From: Catonella sp963545085
Lineage (GTDB): Bacteria > Bacillota > Clostridia > Lachnospirales > Lachnospiraceae
NCBI GenBank assembly: GCA_963545085.1
Contig: CAUUHV010000010.1
Span: forward strand, 1-64,000
Length of the DNA: 64,000 nt
Direction of reading: 5' to 3'
The translations under genes and the position numbers were made by a program. A model generated the notes under the pieces. That model saw nothing but the letters and a program-made list of their open reading frames with translations. It ran no database searches and was not told the origin of the DNA. Shown here one piece after another: positions 1 through 7,272 of this stretch. Position 1 is the stretch's first letter. Every line of letters begins with the position of its first letter.

Positions 1-1
1 C

Positions 2-544
2 AGGGAATTTACCTGTGACAGCCTGTTGTCGAATATCTCCATGGTGTTCCAGAACATTTACCTGTTTCACGACACTGTCAGGGCAAATATCTGCTTTGGT
101 ACAGAGCAGGCATCAGAGGAAGAGATGATCCTTGCTGCGAAGCAGGCACGCTGCCACGACTTTATCATGGCTCTTTCGGAAGGGTATGATACCGTAATAG
201 GGGAGGGAGGCTCCACGCTTTCCGGCGGAGAAAAACAGCGCATTTCCATCGCCCGCGCCATTTTAAAGAATGCCCCTGTTGTTATACTTGACGAGGCTAC
301 TGCGAGCCTTGATCCTGAAAATGAGCATCTGATACAGGAAGCATTGACAGAACTGACGGTTGGAAAGACAGTGATTGTAATCGCCCATCGGCTGGCAACG
401 ATTGAAAACGCTGATCAGATTCTTGTGATTAACGATGGTCACATCGTTCAGAAAGGCACGCATAGGCAATTGGTCGGGCAGGAGGGGCTTTATAAGCGTT
501 TTATCAAACTCCGCAAGCAGGCTGAGGGATGGTCGATTGTCTGA
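2..544 (+). CDS. ABC exporter ATP-binding domain, C-terminal part (5' end outside window)
   Basis: This is the last 180 residues of an ABC transporter nucleotide-binding domain, probably a half-transporter with a fused membrane domain. The reading frame is open from base 2, so the gene begins upstream of the window and the Walker A motif is not visible. Visible motifs in order are the Q-loop (MVFQNIYLF), the signature LSGGEKQRISIARA, Walker B VVILDEATASLD and the H-loop IAHRL. It couples ATP hydrolysis to export across the cytoplasmic membrane; the substrate cannot be read. It is followed by relics of a DtxR-type regulator and a second ABC ATPase, which suggests a degraded accessory locus. 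Its wording is more GC-rich than the housekeeping genes to the right, in keeping with transfer. Confidence 0.85.
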   Translation, partial: REFTCDSLLSNISMVFQNIYLFHDTVRANICFGTEQASEEEMILAAKQARCHDFIMALSEGYDTVIGEGGSTLSGGEKQRISIARAILKNAPVVILDEATASLDPENEHLIQEALTELTVGKTVIVIAHRLATIENADQILVINDGHIVQKGTHRQLVGQEGLYKRFIKLRKQAEGWSIV

Positions 545-558
545 AAGAGGGGATAGCA

Positions 559-636
559 ATGAAACTTTATACGTACGGCGAGGATTACTTAAAAGCAATC
601 CGTATTCTTCAAAAAGACAAACAAGAGAATTGGTGA
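559..636 (+). pseudogene. Relic of a DtxR/MntR-type regulator (N-terminus only)
   Basis: A 25-codon reading frame begins at ATG 559 behind a purine-rich ribosome site and ends at TGA 634. Its product (start MKLYTYGEDYLKAIRILQKD) resembles the first helix of DtxR-family metal-dependent repressors. The intact family member at 46.2-46.6 kb has the related stretch SSENYLETILMLSEKN. No winged-helix or metal-binding residues follow in any frame, so this is a truncated relic and not a functional gene. Similarity over about 20 residues is the only evidence. Confidence 0.5.
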
Positions 637-651
637 AGAACTTATCCGGAT

Positions 652-794
652 AGCTTGCCTTGAACGGTGTTTCGCCGAAAATAAAGAGAAATACCATTTA
701 TGGTTTGTTTGCTCTGAATGGTGCAAGAAAATCCACTACCCTGAAACTGATTTTGGGAGTGCTCCGTTTCATAAAAGGCAAATTCTACAATTAA
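652..794 (+). pseudogene. Relic of a BcrA/lantibiotic-type ABC ATPase (Walker A region)
   Basis: The frame from 652 to the TAA at 792 encodes about 47 residues that match the start of an antibiotic-efflux ABC ATPase: LNGVSPKIKRNTIYGL, then FALNGARKSTTLKLILG. In working members the second stretch reads LLGPNGAGKSTTLK. The essential glycine-lysine of the P-loop is changed to Arg-Lys, the frame ends soon after, and there is no signature motif or Walker B. It is a dead fragment next to the DtxR relic and supports decay of an imported gene block. Confidence 0.65.
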
Positions 795-847
795 AAGTAT
801 ATCATATACATTCGTAGAATGTGGTGAAAAATTTATATTGATTATAG

Positions 848-886
848 AAAGCGTCCTGTGGATATGTGCTCATAAGGGCGCTTTTT
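848..886 (+). terminator. Intrinsic terminator-like hairpin
   Basis: AAAGCGTCCT at 848-857 pairs with AGGGCGCTTT at 875-884 (one G-U pair) across a 17-base loop, and the right arm runs into a short T run. It would end transcription from the relic region before the sigma-like gene. Confidence 0.5.
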
Positions 887-1003
887 ATATATACAAAAAC
901 TTTTATAAAATTTTCAACCTACCCGAATATCTTCCCCGTTTCATTTGGAAGATACACCGAAAGGGAAAAGCTTTGGCATTCGGAATGGGGGAGGTGAACT
1001 TGT

Positions 1004-1282
1004 ATGGGGCAACTTTCTTTTAAGGATGAAATGACTATCAGACACCAATTTGACCGATTATGTCAGACGGCATTAAAAGGCGAAGCTATAAACTACTGCA
1101 AGCACATGGACTATCGCAGGAAACACGAAGTTACGTTCTCTGAACTGTCGGAAAAGAAGATAAGGATGTTGATTTCTGAAAATGCGGAGTCTGATTATTG
1201 TTTTACTGTTCAGGTAGGAAATAAATTGTTAATCAATCAACAAAAATTTGAAGAATTTCTTAATCAGACAACAGCTTTATAG
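1004..1282 (+). CDS. Truncated conjugative-transposon sigma-70-like protein
   Basis: The 92-residue product starts at ATG 1004 behind a strong GGAGGTGAAC site. It looks like the N-terminal two thirds of the small sigma-70-family regulator carried by Tn916-like conjugative elements. Family features are the LSFKDEMTIRHQFDRLCQT opening, the R-RKHEVTFSELSE segment and the VQVGNKLLINQQKFEEFL segment, which in full proteins leads into the ALPERRR helix-turn-helix of region 4. Here a stop falls at that junction, so the DNA-binding region is missing. It may be non-functional. It marks an old conjugative-element insertion, and no integrase, relaxase or excisionase gene remains nearby. Confidence 0.6.
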   Translation: MGQLSFKDEMTIRHQFDRLCQTALKGEAINYCKHMDYRRKHEVTFSELSEKKIRMLISENAESDYCFTVQVGNKLLINQQKFEEFLNQTTAL

Positions 1283-1295
1283 AGAAATACAAAAC

Positions 1296-1339
1296 TTTGT
1301 CACTTTAAAGTGACAAATAAATCCCCGGTATGATATAAT
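1296..1339 (+). promoter_or_regulatory. Consensus promoter with a 22-bp perfect palindrome over the -35
   Basis: A perfect 22-bp palindrome at 1296-1317 (arms TTTGTCACTTT and AAAGTGACAAA) overlaps a TGACAA -35 at 1311-1316. The -10 TATAAT lies at 1334-1339 after a 17-base spacer, with a TG extension at 1331-1332. The layout is a strong promoter under a dimeric repressor. No gene begins directly behind it; the next coding sequence is the phosphatase at 1570. Confidence 0.65.
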
Positions 1340-1344
1340 GTGAA

Positions 1345-1384
1345 CACTTAGCGGATACAAGCGAAGTGAAAGAAAACCTAAGTG
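1345..1384 (+). other. Leader hairpin in a gene-poor stretch (1283-1569)
   Basis: CACTTAG (1345-1351) and CTAAGTG (1378-1384) form a stem just after the expected transcription start. The rest of 1283-1569 is AT-rich, contains no convincing gene, and ends in an AAAGGAG ribosome site for the phosphatase at 1570. The leader is about 220 nt long. Confidence 0.4.
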
Positions 1385-1569
1385 AAAAAGTCTTTAGTAA
1401 AATGAAAAAAGCGAGACATATTACTAAGATTTTACTAAATTTTAATGACAAAATATACGGGTATATGCCATTATATGCAACAAAAGTGCATAAAACACTC
1501 TATCAGGACAAATCTTAAAAAGTTGCATAAAATCAGGTAAAGCCGGTATTTTAAAGGAGTTTTAAAGGA

Positions 1570-2037
1570 ATGATAAAAGTACTATTTATTTGCCACGGCA
1601 ATATATGCCGCTCAACCTTGGCTCAGAGCATATTTGCTCATAAAGTTGATATGTTGGGTTTATCCGACAGGTTTATTATAGATAGTGCCGCCACGAGCAC
1701 TGAAGAAATCGGAAACCCGCCGCATAGAGGAACCGTAAACAAATTGAAAGAGGCGGGTATTCCCCTGATTCCTCACAGAGCTAAACAGATAACTGTAGCG
1801 GATTACGGCAAATTTGATTATATTATAGGTATGGATGCAGCAAATATGAGAAACCTTAACAGGATGCTTAACGGAGATCCGGAAGGGAAATTATATAAGC
1901 TTCTATCGTTTGCCGGAACGGATAGAGATATATCGGATCCTTGGTATACGGGGAATTTTGATATAACCTATGAAGATGTCGGGGAAGGCTGTAACGCTTT
2001 TTTAGATTACTTGAAAGATAAAGGAGAATTGGAGTAA
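1570..2037 (+). CDS. Low-molecular-weight protein-tyrosine phosphatase
   Basis: The product removes phosphate from phosphotyrosine in proteins and is cytoplasmic. The P-loop CHGNICRS lies at residues 8-15, with nucleophile Cys8 and anion-binding Arg14, and the general-acid Asp is in the DPWY motif near residue 122. The length of 155 residues is normal for the family. The start ATG follows an AAAGGAG site. It lies downstream of the strong promoter at 1311 and shares direction with the secreted NlpC/P60 gene at 2196, but no tyrosine kinase is visible. A role in capsule or stress signalling is possible but not shown here. Confidence 0.93.
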   Translation: MIKVLFICHGNICRSTLAQSIFAHKVDMLGLSDRFIIDSAATSTEEIGNPPHRGTVNKLKEAGIPLIPHRAKQITVADYGKFDYIIGMDAANMRNLNRMLNGDPEGKLYKLLSFAGTDRDISDPWYTGNFDITYEDVGEGCNAFLDYLKDKGELE

Positions 2038-2195
2038 TATATAGCTTAAATAAATTATAAGTCATATAATTGACATTTTTATTCGGCATAATTATTTCCG
2101 GGCAGATTGACTGTAGAGTTGAATAATCAAAGAAATACTCGGAGTCGGTAATATTATGGGCAGAGCAATGCAACAAAAAAACGGGAGATAAGCTT

Positions 2196-3650
2196 ATGAA
2201 AAATATAATTTCAAAAAAGGTGAAGATATTTTTTTATGCCGTTTTGATTTTGACGGTATTTTTTTTAACAGGCTTACTTTCCGAAACTGTAAAGGCGGCG
2301 CAGGTGAAGGTTCCTGTAGATAATAACGCTTCGGGAAACACCGAAATAAATCTTGAAGATTTTATCACCTTTGTTCCGAAAGGCGCGACGGGACAAAAAT
2401 ATAAATATTATTATAATGCGTTTGAAAACGGAGATATTCTTTATCAGTTCGGAAACGGTAAATTTTGGGCGGCAAAGCCGGGTACTGCAACGGTTATAAT
2501 AAGCGGACTTGATAAAAACGGTAAATTCAGTTTTATAGCGGATTACAGGGTGATTGTAGGGAAGGAAAAGTCACGGATTAAGATTCTTTCACCTGCGGCA
2601 TCCGAAGGAGATCCTGACATATCTTCCGATTCGGCTGTAACTCCGAACCCTCCCGCAGCCACGGGCGGAGCGATAAATGGCAGAAGGTATCAGACTTATC
2701 CGGATATGTCGGATGTAACTCTCGGAGTAACCGACCTTAACGGAAAATATATAAGAAAAGGCGTATATGACAAAGAATTAACAAGCTTTACAGTGCCTGT
2801 AAACAGCTCTGTTATTTTAGGTGAATCGGTTAACTCGGACATATCGGGAAACAGCTCGAACCCGAATATGAAGTTCGGTCTGTCCCTTGAAAATAATCAG
2901 CTTAAAGTAGATATATACGGAATAGGCGCCACCGTGATTACCGTGGAAATCAATAATAAAACATTTGTGCTGAACGTAAATATAACTGAAGACGGACTTT
3001 CAAAGACTACTCTGCTTCTTGCGGAGGGAGAATCCTATGAGCTTAAACTAAACGGAATAGACGGCTCGCAGGCAGTATGGCAGTCATTGAATCCGGATAT
3101 CGTAAATGTGGATATGACAGGGAAAGTGACGGCACTTAAAAAAGGAAATACGGTAATAAAGGTTATTGCGGGAGGAAAGACTCTCGGGTGTGCCGTATCG
3201 GTGACCACCGATATAAGAAAAAAGGCGGTGGAATATGCAAGAAGTTATTCCGCTGCAAGTGTATACAGCCAGTCGAAAAGAATGCTTGAGGGCTTCTATG
3301 ATTGCAGCTCTTTGGTATGGAGGGCTTATAATAAATTCGGCATGAATATACTTCAGTCGGTATATGCCCCTACGGCTGCGGCTATGGGACAGCATTTTTA
3401 TGAGAGAAATCAAATCATACAGGAAGGAATAACTTCTGAAAATACGAGGGCAATGGTATTTGAACCCGGAGATTTATTCTTCTTGCAAGGAGCCGGAAAC
3501 GGCAGGTTTATGAATATCTATCATGTGGAAATGGTTTCAGGATATATTTTTAAAGGTTTCGATGCGAGCGGAAATCCTATACTCGGCGTGGAGTTTGCGA
3601 ACAGGCAGCAGGGAAATGTAAAAGGCTTTGTAGGGCGGCCGCAGATTTGA
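2196..3650 (+). CDS. Secreted NlpC/P60 cell-wall hydrolase with bacterial Ig-like (BIG2) domain
   Basis: The protein has 484 residues with a signal peptide over about residues 1-35 (hydrophobic core VLILTVFFLTGLL, cut near VKAAQ). A middle region ends in a BIG2-type repeat (SLNPDIVNVDMTGKVTALKKG, about residues 295-335). The C-terminal NlpC/P60 peptidase begins near residue 343, with the catalytic Cys in YDCSSLVWRAY and the His in NIYHVEMVSGY. Such enzymes cut peptide bonds in peptidoglycan stems. The Ig-like part probably spaces or anchors the enzyme in the wall. It has its own leader after 2037 and is the first gene of the small 2.2-5.0 kb group. No sortase signal or choline-binding repeat is seen. 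Confidence 0.85.
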   Translation: MKNIISKKVKIFFYAVLILTVFFLTGLLSETVKAAQVKVPVDNNASGNTEINLEDFITFVPKGATGQKYKYYYNAFENGDILYQFGNGKFWAAKPGTATVIISGLDKNGKFSFIADYRVIVGKEKSRIKILSPAASEGDPDISSDSAVTPNPPAATGGAINGRRYQTYPDMSDVTLGVTDLNGKYIRKGVYDKELTSFTVPVNSSVILGESVNSDISGNSSNPNMKFGLSLENNQLKVDIYGIGATVITVEINNKTFVLNVNITEDGLSKTTLLLAEGESYELKLNGIDGSQAVWQSLNPDIVNVDMTGKVTALKKGNTVIKVIAGGKTLGCAVSVTTDIRKKAVEYARSYSAASVYSQSKRMLEGFYDCSSLVWRAYNKFGMNILQSVYAPTAAAMGQHFYERNQIIQEGITSENTRAMVFEPGDLFFLQGAGNGRFMNIYHVEMVSGYIFKGFDASGNPILGVEFANRQQGNVKGFVGRPQI

Positions 3651-3715
3651 CCCACGGGTGATTTAAATTGGGTAATTCCCGATAATCTGTATCGGCAAGA
3701 AGGAAATAAGAATAA

Positions 3716-4540
3716 ATGATAGTGAGCGTGTACTTTTTAGCATTCATTGCTTTCAGCTTTTTAGGTTGGGTATATGAAAGCGCGTATTGTACGATTAAGG
3801 ATGGTAAATGGAGCAACAGAGGCTTTCTTTTCGGACCGGTATGTCCTATATACGGCAGCGGAGCCGTAATTGCCAATATAATTTTCAGAGCTTTAGGCTT
3901 TGAATATGGAAAAGCTCTTAACCTGTGGAAAATATTTTTGATTTGCATGATAGGAAGTGCGGTTCTTGAGTATGTTACTTCATACGTATTGGAAAAACTT
4001 TTTCACGCTATATGGTGGGATTACAGCGGCATGCCGCTTAATATCAACGGGCGTATATGCCTTCCGGCATCGATATTTTTCGGTTTCGGCGGCATTTTTG
4101 TCGTAAAATATCTCTCGCCTTTTATATTCGGGACTATAAACCTGTTTGATAAGGTTTTGATTGAGAGTGCTTCTCTTTTGGCAATGGCTGTTTTGGCTGC
4201 GGATATTTCATTTACGGTATCGGCGCTTACGGAGCTTACCAAGAAGATAGAAGAGATAGAAGCGAACTTTAACGAGAAAATGGAAGCTTCCTATCAGGTT
4301 ATAGAGGGAAAGAGAAAACTTATTACGATAAAGGTTTCGGAATATGAAAAGCTTACAAAGGATAAGATAAAAGAATATGCTTTTACTCTCAACAAAGCAC
4401 AAAAGGGCACATTGGATAAATTGAAAAGGTTTACGGGAAAGGGTACGGGTGCCGTTTCCGAAAGAATAAAAGAGGCGGTAAAAGCCATACCTATTATCAG
4501 TAAAAAGACGGACAGGGGAGAGGAACTGAAAGATGAGTAA
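3716..4540 (+). CDS. CmpB-type putative ABC-transporter membrane protein (type IV)
   Basis: The product has 274 residues with about five N-terminal membrane segments. It carries the family hallmark FSFLGWVYESAYCTIKDGKW followed by NRGFLFGPVCPIYG near residues 14-45. The C-terminal third (about 185-274) is charged and coiled-coil-like. The family is annotated as a putative ABC-transporter type IV protein, but transport has not been shown for most members and no ATPase is adjacent. It overlaps the HD-domain gene by 8 bases, so the two are probably translated together. Confidence 0.75.
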   Translation: MIVSVYFLAFIAFSFLGWVYESAYCTIKDGKWSNRGFLFGPVCPIYGSGAVIANIIFRALGFEYGKALNLWKIFLICMIGSAVLEYVTSYVLEKLFHAIWWDYSGMPLNINGRICLPASIFFGFGGIFVVKYLSPFIFGTINLFDKVLIESASLLAMAVLAADISFTVSALTELTKKIEEIEANFNEKMEASYQVIEGKRKLITIKVSEYEKLTKDKIKEYAFTLNKAQKGTLDKLKRFTGKGTGAVSERIKEAVKAIPIISKKTDRGEELKDE

Positions 4541-5021
4541 GAAAAACAGCCACATGAAGGCGGTTAGAGAGCTTCTTAAGGAGGTTATCGAAGACGAAAA
4601 GGCAATGAGAATGAAGAGATATATTCAGCACGGGAAAATAAGCACCTATGATCATTGTTTGAGAGTATGTCTGCTTAGCTACAGGCTGAATCGGCTGTTT
4701 AAAATAGGTGCGGATGAGAAGAGTCTTGTAACGGGAGCCTTTTTACATGACTATTTTCTGTACGACTGGCATAAAAAAAAGATTAAAATATCAAGTATCG
4801 GAGAGTTTTTCAAATTACACGGTTTTACACATCCTGAAATAGCTGCAAGGAACGCTAAAAGAGATTTCGGTATAGGCAAGAAAGAAGAAAATATAATAAA
4901 AAGTCACATGTGGCCGCTTACCATAACAAAGTTTCCGAAAAGTAAAGAGGCGGCGATAGTATGCATAGCCGACAAGATAACTTCCGCCGCCGAAACGATT
5001 TTCAGATTCAAGATTTCTTAA
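4533..5021 (+). CDS. HD-domain phosphohydrolase
   Basis: This is a 162-residue HD-superfamily protein. The metal-binding pattern is visible as H in TYDHCLRVCLLS (about residue 35), the HD pair in GAFLHDYFLYDW (about 70-72), and later His residues in HGFTHPEIAARN and IIKSHMWPLT. The family hydrolyses phosphate esters such as nucleotides, but the substrate cannot be told. It starts inside the end of the CmpB-type gene, and its stop overlaps by 4 bases the stop of the convergent SARP-type regulator. Confidence 0.82.
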   Translation: MSKKNSHMKAVRELLKEVIEDEKAMRMKRYIQHGKISTYDHCLRVCLLSYRLNRLFKIGADEKSLVTGAFLHDYFLYDWHKKKIKISSIGEFFKLHGFTHPEIAARNAKRDFGIGKKEENIIKSHMWPLTITKFPKSKEAAIVCIADKITSAAETIFRFKIS

Positions 5022-6199
5022 ATCTCGGTGAACTTATACATAATACTTATTTTGTCGCTTCTGAAACGCTTTTTAAAATTTGCCGCCACTCTTCGCATAA
5101 CCATGTCGGCATCCTCAAAGCTTAAGCAGGTGAGCATGATAAGGTACTGAGAGCTGCTGTAACGGGAGATTACGTCACCGGTTCTAAGACTCAGCTTTAA
5201 AATTTCAAGAAGCTTTGTCATATAATGATCCGATTTTTCGGAATCGGATAAATCCGCTTTATCGCCCTGCAAGGTCATCAGACAGATATATGAAGAAAGA
5301 CTGAGTCTTTCAGAGCGTCTTTTGGTAAGCTGATAGGTTTGACAGAAATATCCGTATTCGCATACAAAGGCTCCGTCAGCTATGGAATTTTTCATAAGCT
5401 CATCCTGTATTACGGAAAGCTCGGTTTCGGGAGTATTGCCTTTATCCATTATAAGGTCATAGAGTGTTCTTAATTCCGCTGAAGGAGACACGCCGAGGGC
5501 CTTATACAGTAGAGATGTGGCTGTATTGTAATAATTAAGGGCTTCGTCATATTTTTCGAGTTCAACAAAAGCTTTTATTATAATACGATAAAGAGCCTCG
5601 TTTAATTCATCTATGGATAAAGCCTTTGATACAGTTTCTATTATTTTTTGATAATTTTTTTCATTTTCCAAAAGTTCGCAGACACTTTTTACAGCGTATA
5701 TAAAACGTCCGTGATAATAGGCGGATATTGAAGCGGTCCATGCCTCCCCGGACAGCTTAGGTAAAAACGTTCCGTTATATATGGAGACCGCGGCAATGTA
5801 CTTTGAAATTTTATCTTTGGAGGATAAAGAATCGGAGTCCGCTTCGGTTATAAGAGCTTCAAAAATATCCGCATCCAGATTGATGATTATATCGGGGTTC
5901 CAGTTGTAGGCTCCTCTTTTTGAGAGAATACATTCGGTGTCTGCAAGATCCAATAATTTCAACATTTCTTTTGCGCGAAAAATCTGAGTTTTAAGAGTAT
6001 TTCCGGGGTCGTAGTTTTCTACTGACCAAAGCGAGCTTATAAAATCCTCTCTTGTTATGGAGAGTTTTTTGCTGTTCATTATTATAAAGGCAAGAAGATT
6101 CCAGGTTTTGTAGGAGCGGTTGAGGTCGTATGAAATTATATGACCGTTATATTCCAATTTGAATTGTCCAAAAACAGTAACATTTATTGTAGTAGGCAA
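5018..6199 (-). CDS. SARP/BTAD-type transcriptional regulator with degenerate GGDEF-like C-terminus
   Basis: The protein has 393 residues. Residues 1-100 form an OmpR-like winged helix (INVTVFGQFKLEYNG...TLKTQIFRAKEML). Residues 105-245 form the helical BTAD domain of the SARP family (ALSIDELNEALYRIIIKAF; YYNTATSLLYKALGVSPSAE). Residues 270-393 resemble a decayed GGDEF domain: LRTGDVISRYSSSQYLIML stands where RYGGDEF would be, so diguanylate cyclase activity is not expected. It probably binds DNA and activates transcription in response to a ligand or partner bound by the C-terminus. It is convergent with the HD gene and has its own promoter at 6283-6310. Its targets are unknown. Confidence 0.8.
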   Translation of the reverse strand: MPTTINVTVFGQFKLEYNGHIISYDLNRSYKTWNLLAFIIMNSKKLSITREDFISSLWSVENYDPGNTLKTQIFRAKEMLKLLDLADTECILSKRGAYNWNPDIIINLDADIFEALITEADSDSLSSKDKISKYIAAVSIYNGTFLPKLSGEAWTASISAYYHGRFIYAVKSVCELLENEKNYQKIIETVSKALSIDELNEALYRIIIKAFVELEKYDEALNYYNTATSLLYKALGVSPSAELRTLYDLIMDKGNTPETELSVIQDELMKNSIADGAFVCEYGYFCQTYQLTKRRSERLSLSSYICLMTLQGDKADLSDSEKSDHYMTKLLEILKLSLRTGDVISRYSSSQYLIMLTCLSFEDADMVMRRVAANFKKRFRSDKISIMYKFTEI

Positions 6200-6282
6200 C
6201 TTGATATTTCCTCTCTTGGGGGTAAAATAGATGAAATGTTTTTCATACTTTTGCTGTTTATATCATAGAACGTATAGACTTG

Positions 6283-6310
6283 ATTATAATAAAAATATCA
6301 TTTTTTGCAA
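6283..6310 (-). promoter_or_regulatory. Promoter of the SARP/BTAD regulator
   Basis: Read on the minus strand, TTGCAA (6310-6305) and TATAAT (6288-6283) are separated by 16 bases. They lie about 85 bases upstream of the regulator start and next to the inverted-repeat element at 6321. Confidence 0.6.
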
Positions 6311-6320
6311 GAGGAATGAA

Positions 6321-6463
6321 CTTGAGTTTCCGGATTTTTTCATAAATATGGCTTAACCGTGCTGCTTATAAGTAGCGTGATATAAACAAAAATAGTTTAA
6401 CGGAAATAAGTACATTTTAGCCGATAGAGCCGTGTTTTAATGAAAAAAATGCGGAAACTCAAG
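6321..6463. repeat. MITE-like element: 23-24 bp inverted repeats 143 bp end to end
   Basis: CTTGAGTTTCCGGATTTTTT (from 6321, arm to 6343) is repeated in inverse orientation at 6440-6463 (AAAAAATGCGGAAACTCAAG at its inner end) with one substitution and one length difference. The 96-base interior is AT-rich and non-coding. Flanks GAATGAA and GAATAAA are a possible imperfect target duplication. Too short to encode a transposase, it fits a miniature inverted-repeat element, but it could be a paired regulatory site. Confidence 0.5.
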
Positions 6464-6498
6464 GAATAAAAGATAAAACATGTATTAAGGAGTTAATT

Positions 6499-6750
6499 AT
6501 GCGAGATATTGAAATGACAATCTCGTCCGTGGTAAGAAAAGACGGGAAGGAAAGAATTTTTGTCGGGTTTTACGATAAATCGGCGGGGAAAGAAGCGGAA
6601 GCGGTTATACCGGGGTTTATCTTTATAAAAAACAAAGGATTTTCGGAAGAAGAGCTGAAGGCTTTAAAGATTTATTTAGAAGAAGAACAGTCGGATATAT
6701 TGAAAAAAGCAAGAACTGTAAACCCGCTTGACGGCTTTACAGGTAAATAG
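6499..6750 (+). CDS. Small conserved-looking hypothetical protein (83 aa)
   Basis: I do not recognise this family. The ATG at 6499 has an AAGGAG site 7 bases upstream and codon use matches the neighbours. The product is soluble and mixed alpha/beta: an N-terminal strand-rich half (TISSVVRKDGKERIFVGFYD) and a charged helix (FSEEELKALKIYLEEEQSD). There is no signal peptide, membrane segment or cysteine motif. It sits between the inverted-repeat element and the Fur-controlled promoter at 6776, so it is outside the iron cluster. Confidence 0.6.
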   Translation: MRDIEMTISSVVRKDGKERIFVGFYDKSAGKEAEAVIPGFIFIKNKGFSEEELKALKIYLEEEQSDILKKARTVNPLDGFTGK

Positions 6751-6775
6751 AGTTAGTTGCTTTGAACTTTAAACC

Positions 6776-6805
6776 TTGACAGAATGAGATGAGTTAGTGT
6801 AGAAT
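6776..6805 (+). promoter_or_regulatory. Promoter of the iron/redox cluster
   Basis: TTGACA (6776-6781) and TAGAAT (6800-6805) are separated by 18 bases. They lie about 54 bases before the DUF4418 start codon. A Fur-type box follows at 6830-6844. Confidence 0.75.
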
Positions 6806-6829
6806 TACTCCCCGAAGAAGTAATAATTT

Positions 6830-6844
6830 TGATAGTAATTATCA
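6830..6844 (+). promoter_or_regulatory. Fur-type operator
   Basis: TGATAGTAATTATCA is a 7-1-7 inverted repeat that differs from the Bacillus Fur core TGATAATNATTATCA by one base. It lies 25 bases past the -10 and just before the ribosome site of the first cluster gene, a place where a bound repressor would block transcription when iron is plentiful. The downstream genes for ferrous-iron uptake support the call. No fur gene is in the window. Confidence 0.75.
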
Positions 6845-6858
6845 ATAAGGAGTGTATG

Positions 6859-7272
6859 ATGAAAAATAAAGATACTAAAGTTACAGTTGTTTCTGCTATA
6901 CAGTTTATACTCAGCCTTGCGCTTACCGTAGGTTCAAAGACGGTTATAAGCGCGTGTCCGGTTGGGGAGGATCATATTATGAACTGCCACTGGGCGGAAC
7001 AGGCTATATTCGGAGCGGGAATAGCTCTTACGGTTATAGCGGTGCTTTTGTTTATATTTAAGGATAATGCCGCAAAGGCGGCAATTTCAGCCTGCATGAT
7101 ACCTGTTGCGGTGTTCATCATAGCGGTTCCGAATGTGCTTATTCCGCTTTGCATGATGCCGTCAATGAAATGCATTTCCACTATGCGTCCTTCGGTAATT
7201 GTCATATCGGTGCTTATAATTATAGTTTCGGCAGTTTCGGTAGCGCTCAATATAAGAAAGAAGAAAGACTGA
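6859..7272 (+). CDS. DUF4418-like membrane protein
   Basis: The start chosen is ATG 6859, 6 bases past an AAGGAG site; ATG 6856 is possible, and longer versions run into the Fur box. The protein has about 137 residues and four membrane segments. Extracytoplasmic Cys and His residues cluster after the first segment (ISACPVGEDHIMNCHWAEQA) and again near MPSMKC. That pattern fits metal or heme handling but proves nothing. The DUF4418 family has no known function and is often found beside MacB/FtsX-type ABC genes, as here: its stop overlaps the next start (TGATG). Confidence 0.7.
   Translation: MKNKDTKVTVVSAIQFILSLALTVGSKTVISACPVGEDHIMNCHWAEQAIFGAGIALTVIAVLLFIFKDNAAKAAISACMIPVAVFIIAVPNVLIPLCMMPSMKCISTMRPSVIVISVLIIIVSAVSVALNIRKKKD

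Noticed and set aside
838..1023. A 61-codon open frame upstream of the sigma-like gene
   Set aside because: It has no ribosome site, spans a terminator hairpin and overlaps the better supported start at 1004. The residue make-up is not protein-like.
1296..1317. Palindrome read as a Fur box
   Set aside because: The arms TTTGTCACTTT do not match the GATAAT-type Fur core.
6321..6463. Inverted repeat read as a terminator
   Set aside because: The loop of about 96 bases is too long and the arm has no T run at the proper side.
7149..7271. Long N-terminal extension of the first ABC permease
   Set aside because: It overlaps the DUF4418 gene by over 120 bases and encodes no signal or helix; the TGATG-coupled start at 7272 fits the family.
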